DNA from: Janthinobacterium rivuli | Lineage (GTDB): Bacteria > Pseudomonadota > Gammaproteobacteria > Burkholderiales > Burkholderiaceae_D | NCBI RefSeq assembly: GCF_009208735.1 | Contig: NZ_WFLJ01000017.1 | Span: 112,140-176,139, forward strand | Length of the DNA: 64,000 nucleotides | Reading direction: 5' to 3' | In this document: positions 60,086-64,000 of the stretch, piece after piece | How the letters are laid out: each line of letters opens with the position of its first letter | Position numbering within the stretch: position 1 is the stretch's first letter | The notes under the pieces: generated by a model | The model's input: only the letters and a program-made list of their open reading frames with translations | What the model was told of the DNA's origin: nothing | Database searches by the model: none | Made by a program: the position numbers and the translations under genes

Positions 60086-63000
60086 ATGGCAGAGAACCTG
60101 AACCAAACCATCACCGGCGGCGCCAGCGAGCGCAAGCAGGACAAGATCATCGAACTGCGCCCGACCCTGTTCATCGGCATCGGCGGCACGGGCATGCAGG
60201 TGCTGATGCGCGTGCGCCGGCGCATCCTCAATACCCTGTGGGGCGGCGCGGGCAACCGCACGCGCATCGAGGGCCTGGCCGACTTTCCCATCGCGCAATT
60301 CATCCATTTCGACCTGGACAATGGCGCCGTGATCGAAAGCGGCGAGTCGCAGGCGAAGGACTTGCAGTTCGACCAGGTGAAGTTCACGGACGATGACAAG
60401 GTGGTCGAATCGTTCGACATGGACAAGTACAGCCGTGATGAAGATTCCTTGGAAAAATATCCGCACATCAAGGAATGGCTGCCGCTGACGCCGCAGCGCA
60501 TCCGCGAATTGCGTTTCGATATGAGCAGCGGCGCCGGCCAGATCCGCGCCGTGTCGCGCCTGTATTTCTTCGACAAGTACGCGAAGATCCGCGACAAGAT
60601 CCGCTTGAAGTTGAAAGCCTTGAAGGCGGGCCTGTCGCACGAGCGCCAGCTGGCCGAACTGGGCTTGCGCATGGAAACGAACCGTTTCCGCATCGTCATC
60701 GTCGGTTCCGTGGCGGGCGGCACGGGTTCCGGCTCCTTCCTCGACATGGGCTTGCTGGCGCGCTGGCTGGCGCGCAGCGAAGTGGGCGCGGCCGACGTCG
60801 AGCTGATGCTGTTCTTGCCAACCGGCTACACCAAGGCCAACAAGGACCGGGTCGAGGCCAACGGCTATGCGGCGCTGATGGAGCTGGAATCGGCCATGAT
60901 GGGCAACAAGGGCTATGTGGGCCGCTGGGATGCGTATGACCGCCCGGAACTGACGCGCGAGCCGTACAGCGAGGTGTACCTGATCGATTCGGGCAACCTG
61001 GCCCAGCAGCACACCAAGGATGTCAGCGACGTCTACCACATGGTGGCCGATTCGCTGTTCGAGGATTTCGCCTCCGCCGACTTCGCCCGCGCCAAGCGCT
61101 CGATCGCCGTCAACCAGGCGCAGCACAAGAACTCGCTGTACAACGCGCCCGTGCCGCAAGACCGCTTCGGCGACATGCGCCTGTATTTCTCGAAACGTTT
61201 CTCCTCGTTCGGCATGGCCGTGCTCGATACGCGCCAGGAAGCGGCGCGCGACGAGCGGGCCCACCGCTGGGCCGGCGCCATGCTGCAGGCGTTCTTCGGC
61301 GTGGGCGGCACGGATGCGGGCGCCAACCGCGCCACGGATACGCAGCGTGATAACTTCCTCGCGGCTAATATGTTCCTGAAGGGCACGCCGTTCAGCGATT
61401 TCCCCGAGTTTTCCGACAAGAGCATCGAACTGAAGCGCTCCAGTGGCGACTTCATCGATTTCCGCGTCGTCGATGAATTGCTGGAAGACCGCCACGGCCA
61501 CTTGCTGGCCGGCGTGGAAAACCGCGTCAACACGCGCATCAACGATATCCGCACGGGTTTCGACCGCAGCGAATGGCCGGCGCAGGTGCGCGATGCCATG
61601 AAGCACCTGGAGCGCGATGCCGTGCGCGACCAGGATTCCACGGCCGACACGACGGAAGACCGCATCAGCAAGCGCCGCCGCGAAGTGCTGGAAGACGTCA
61701 AGAAAGTCGTGCGCGACCAGCTGTATGGCTACCTGGACAACAAGGAATTCGGCGGCCTGGAATACGTGCTGTCGCTGGTGGAACAGATCAAGGACCGCAT
61801 CGAGGCGCCGGGCAGCGGCTTGACGGCGCAGATCGGTAACAATGCCGAGCGTTACCGCGAAATCAAGGAAGCCGTGCGTTCGCGCGAATACGAGCGCCTG
61901 CTGAACAACCTGGAGCAGACGCGCAGCACCTTCGGCTTCCTCAGCAATGGTGAAAAGCAGGCGGGCGTGGTGATGGATCACCTGCGCACGGAAATGGCGA
62001 ATGCGCTGAAATTCCACCTGCGCGCCAAGGCGGCGGACGAGTCCGTCATCCTGCTGGGCGAGCTGTCGCGCTGGCTGGGCAACCGGGTCGGCGTCGATGC
62101 GCAAGGCCGCGCGCAGTGGAATGGCCTGGTGGGCGAGCTGCAATCGGGCCGCGACGGCGTGCTGGCCATGCTGGCCGAATTGAAAACGGCCAATACCATC
62201 CTGCAAAAGGACCTGGACAAGGAACACGCGACCCTGATCGTCATTCCCGTCACGGAAAAAGACATCGCGCTGCCATCGGCGGCCACTTTGCGCCAGTGGG
62301 CCGACGAAGCGTTCAAGGACATGGGCGGCTCGAAAGCGCTGTTCCCCATGTTGGGCGAACCGGCGCAGCGGGGCGTGATCCTGGCCAAGGTGACGCGCAT
62401 GGCCGAGAACATGATCGCCACGGCGGGCTTGATGGAAGGCGCGACGAGCACGCCCGATCCCCTGTTCGAGGCGCTGGAACAGATGGATGTGTCCGAACGC
62501 CTGGACCGCTTCCGCAAGCTGCTGGCCTGCTCCATGCCATGGATCGACGCCAACATGGCGGGCGACTTCACGGTCGTGTCGGACCAGTTCAAGTGCGTGA
62601 TCGGCGTGGCCAACGCGGCCGCCTTCAAGGCGAAATTCGGCGCCGAGCTTGAATCGTGCGTGCCGACCCAGGTGGGCATCACGGTGAGCCAGCTGGAAAT
62701 CGTCGAGACGGGCATCCGCGGGCGCGCCGTCTGCTATTGCGAGCTGGCCGGCGTGCCGATGACGGTGCTGCGCGGCCTGGAAGGCTGGCGCACCAGCTAC
62801 CGCAAGGAAGGCGACAATGACAAGGCGCCGACCCACACGCATATCGATCCGACGCAATTCACGCACCCGATCGCGCCGAACACGGACGAGATGAAGCGCC
62901 TGGCGGAAGACTTCGGCGAATTCCTGCAAGCGATCATGCTGGGCGTGCTGACGCGCCACACGGGCCGAGTCGTGCCGCCGGGCCAGTACCAGTTTGCCGT

Positions 63001-63787
63001 CGAGCCGGGCGACTTGCGTCGCATCGGCAATGAGCGGGCCATCCGCCAGAACGGCATGCCGGCCTCGTACGAGAAGAATATCGCCCTGCGCATCGAGGAA
63101 AAATTGACGGCGCTTGACGCCGTGCAGACGGCCGCCATGGCGGCGCTGGCAAAATACTATGAACGCACGGTGTATGCGCCCAAGCTGGTGGCGCAGGCCG
63201 ATGGTTCGCAGCTGCCGTACGTCGGTTTTGGCAGCGCCATTTCCGCCGAACTGGGCGCGCGCCTGCGCGAGTCGGCGCGCCGCAAGGGCATGGCCAGCGA
63301 TGAGCTCGACCGCACGGTGCAAGCCTTGCTGGGACGGTTGAAGGAGTGGGCGAACGTCATCGGCGACTCCGACGGCGACGCCTACGACTGGGAAGTGCGC
63401 GAGCCGGAAGCGGACGGCCAGCCCCGTTTGAAATACGCGATCAAGGGGGAAATGCTGGAAGCGGGGCGCCTCGAGCAATTGCTGCGCCCGGCTGCCGCGG
63501 CGGCCGCCCCGGCGGCACCCGCGTTCGGCATGGCGCCGCCACCGCTGGGCGGCATGCCGCCGCCCCTGGTGGAATACCAGTATTTCCTGGGCATTAACGG
63601 CCAGCAGCAGGGGCCGTTCACGGCCCAGCAGGTCGTGCAGTACGTGCAGGCGGGGCAGGTCGTACCCGGCACCACCAAGGTGTGGCGCGCCGGCTTGCCG
63701 GCCTGGGTCGACCTGGCCCAGTTCCCCGAACTGGCGCCCTTGTTCCTCAGCGCGCCGCCACCGTTGATGCCGCCGCCCCTGGGTTAG
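60086..63787 (+). CDS. Large tubulin/FtsZ-like protein with C-terminal GYF_2-type domain
   Basis: 1233 residues. N-terminal nucleotide-binding features of the tubulin superfamily: LFIGIGGTGMQVL (28-40, first glycine loop) and GSVAGGTGSGSFLDMG, with GGTGSG at 211-216 as the tubulin signature T4 loop. This is the Tubulin_2-like group of large bacterial proteins, not cell-division FtsZ. A long helical region follows (about 450-1140). A Pro/Ala linker leads to a GYF_2-type domain at about 1163-1222 (YFLGINGQQQGPFTAQQVVQYV, in two parts; VWRAGLPAWVDLAQ). GYF domains bind proline-rich peptides; both the next gene and the first gene have such stretches. AAGGAA precedes the ATG. Likely a GTP-dependent polymer in membrane remodelling, by family inference. 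Confidence 0.85.
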   Translation: MAENLNQTITGGASERKQDKIIELRPTLFIGIGGTGMQVLMRVRRRILNTLWGGAGNRTRIEGLADFPIAQFIHFDLDNGAVIESGESQAKDLQFDQVKFTDDDKVVESFDMDKYSRDEDSLEKYPHIKEWLPLTPQRIRELRFDMSSGAGQIRAVSRLYFFDKYAKIRDKIRLKLKALKAGLSHERQLAELGLRMETNRFRIVIVGSVAGGTGSGSFLDMGLLARWLARSEVGAADVELMLFLPTGYTKANKDRVEANGYAALMELESAMMGNKGYVGRWDAYDRPELTREPYSEVYLIDSGNLAQQHTKDVSDVYHMVADSLFEDFASADFARAKRSIAVNQAQHKNSLYNAPVPQDRFGDMRLYFSKRFSSFGMAVLDTRQEAARDERAHRWAGAMLQAFFGVGGTDAGANRATDTQRDNFLAANMFLKGTPFSDFPEFSDKSIELKRSSGDFIDFRVVDELLEDRHGHLLAGVENRVNTRINDIRTGFDRSEWPAQVRDAMKHLERDAVRDQDSTADTTEDRISKRRREVLEDVKKVVRDQLYGYLDNKEFGGLEYVLSLVEQIKDRIEAPGSGLTAQIGNNAERYREIKEAVRSREYERLLNNLEQTRSTFGFLSNGEKQAGVVMDHLRTEMANALKFHLRAKAADESVILLGELSRWLGNRVGVDAQGRAQWNGLVGELQSGRDGVLAMLAELKTANTILQKDLDKEHATLIVIPVTEKDIALPSAATLRQWADEAFKDMGGSKALFPMLGEPAQRGVILAKVTRMAENMIATAGLMEGATSTPDPLFEALEQMDVSERLDRFRKLLACSMPWIDANMAGDFTVVSDQFKCVIGVANAAAFKAKFGAELESCVPTQVGITVSQLEIVETGIRGRAVCYCELAGVPMTVLRGLEGWRTSYRKEGDNDKAPTHTHIDPTQFTHPIAPNTDEMKRLAEDFGEFLQAIMLGVLTRHTGRVVPPGQYQFAVEPGDLRRIGNERAIRQNGMPASYEKNIALRIEEKLTALDAVQTAAMAALAKYYERTVYAPKLVAQADGSQLPYVGFGSAISAELGARLRESARRKGMASDELDRTVQALLGRLKEWANVIGDSDGDAYDWEVREPEADGQPRLKYAIKGEMLEAGRLEQLLRPAAAAAAPAAPAFGMAPPPLGGMPPPLVEYQYFLGINGQQQGPFTAQQVVQYVQAGQVVPGTTKVWRAGLPAWVDLAQFPELAPLFLSAPPPLMPPPLG

Positions 63788-63827
63788 TGCCGGAATGCTG
63801 GAATGACGTTGGAATGAAGGATTAGTT

Positions 63828-64000
63828 TTGGATATCTGCAACAAATGCAAGACGGGCCTGTGGACCGTTGTCAGCCATTGCCCGTACTGCGGGCAGGCGC
63901 AGGCTGGCGCTGCCCGGCCAGCCGCGGCCGTGCCGCCGCCGTTGCCGGCCGCGTCCGCGCCGAGGCCTGCGCCAGTAGCGCCGCCACCTGCGCCCAAGCC
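63828..64000 (+). CDS. Zinc-ribbon protein with proline-rich linker, 3'-truncated by window
   Basis: At least 57 residues, open to the window end. It starts at a TTG with AAGGA 7 nt upstream; no ATG is in frame. The start is a zinc ribbon, LDICNKCKTGLWTV-VSHCPYCGQ, with CxxC pairs at residues 4-7 and 18-21. A long Pro/Ala segment follows. It lies 40 nt after the tubulin-like gene, so it is the fifth gene of that operon. Its proline-rich segment could be a ligand of the GYF domain. The remaining domains lie outside the window. Confidence 0.75.
   Translation, partial: MDICNKCKTGLWTVVSHCPYCGQAQAGAARPAAAVPPPLPAASAPRPAPVAPPPAPK

Noticed and set aside
59390..63997. 1535-codon open frame on the minus strand
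   Set aside because: It runs antisense to the tubulin-like gene and neighbours and is rich in His, Arg and Gln, typical of GC-driven shadows; the plus-strand genes have motifs, ribosome sites and operon spacing.

Overview
The window looks like chromosomal DNA of a high-GC betaproteobacterium of the Oxalobacteraceae (Janthinobacterium/Duganella/Massilia type). This is inferred from codon use, from family-typical neighbours (thrB next to a BPSS1780-type membrane protein and a DUF2782 protein; divergent Rieske oxygenase / xseB-ispA-dxs; oxyR-ubiA; DUF3717) and from protein-level recognition; no database search was possible. There is no rRNA or tRNA gene, CRISPR array, insertion sequence or prophage that I can see. 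Most long open frames opposite the genes are GC-driven shadows.

Layout. 1-1392: end of a receiver-domain protein, a receiver-PAS regulator and a small membrane protein. 1450-6179: thiamine operon thiC-thiS-thiG-thiD-thiE behind a TPP riboswitch. 6257-9939: ANTAR regulator, glutathione-dependent formaldehyde dehydrogenase, a coiled-coil exported protein, an acetyltransferase pair. 10032-17702: uvrD, a DUF2782-thrB-membrane protein operon, and polA. 17879-21802: Tat-exported dienelactone hydrolase, ZIP metal transporter without a normal start codon, and an ABC-F ATPase behind a leader ORF. 21846-28228: sseA, DMT transporter, Rieske oxygenase, then xseB-ispA-dxs for isoprenoids. 28221-35733: a LacI-controlled beta-galactoside uptake and hydrolysis cassette (ATPase, GH42, binding protein, two permeases) with a perfect operator palindrome. 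35831-39155: FUSC efflux protein, then a three-gene module of two tiny exported six-cysteine proteins around a membrane-anchored glutaredoxin. 39211-43726: corrinoid adenosyltransferase and glcDEF glycolate oxidase. 43719-50307: GGDEF-EAL protein, glutathione peroxidase, pilU-pilT, yggS-proC. 50320-55576: ECF sigma/anti-sigma pair, DUF3455 lipoprotein, yqjD-yqjE-yqjK-like stress membrane proteins, ubiA, oxyR. 55711-64000: DUF3717, rfaE2, then a five-gene operon centred on a 1233-residue tubulin/FtsZ-like protein, cut by the window end.

Four things stand out. (1) A 112-125 bp element occurs three times (3836, 17707, 51699), each starting 4-6 nt after a stop codon in the orientation of the upstream gene. 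Its terminal inverted repeat and inner hairpin keep pairing although the bases change, which suggests an intercistronic RNA structure. (2) The two exported peptides at 38248 and 38964 share the spacing C-x(2,3)-C-x6-C-x10-C-x6-C-x3-C and bracket a probably periplasmic glutaredoxin, a candidate undescribed disulfide-peptide system. (3) The tubulin-like operon includes a membrane-anchored VWA-like protein, a tubulin-GYF fusion and an unrecognised first gene. (4) A leader ORF with a near-perfect ribosome site and rare codons precedes the ABC-F gene, suggesting translation-sensing attenuation.
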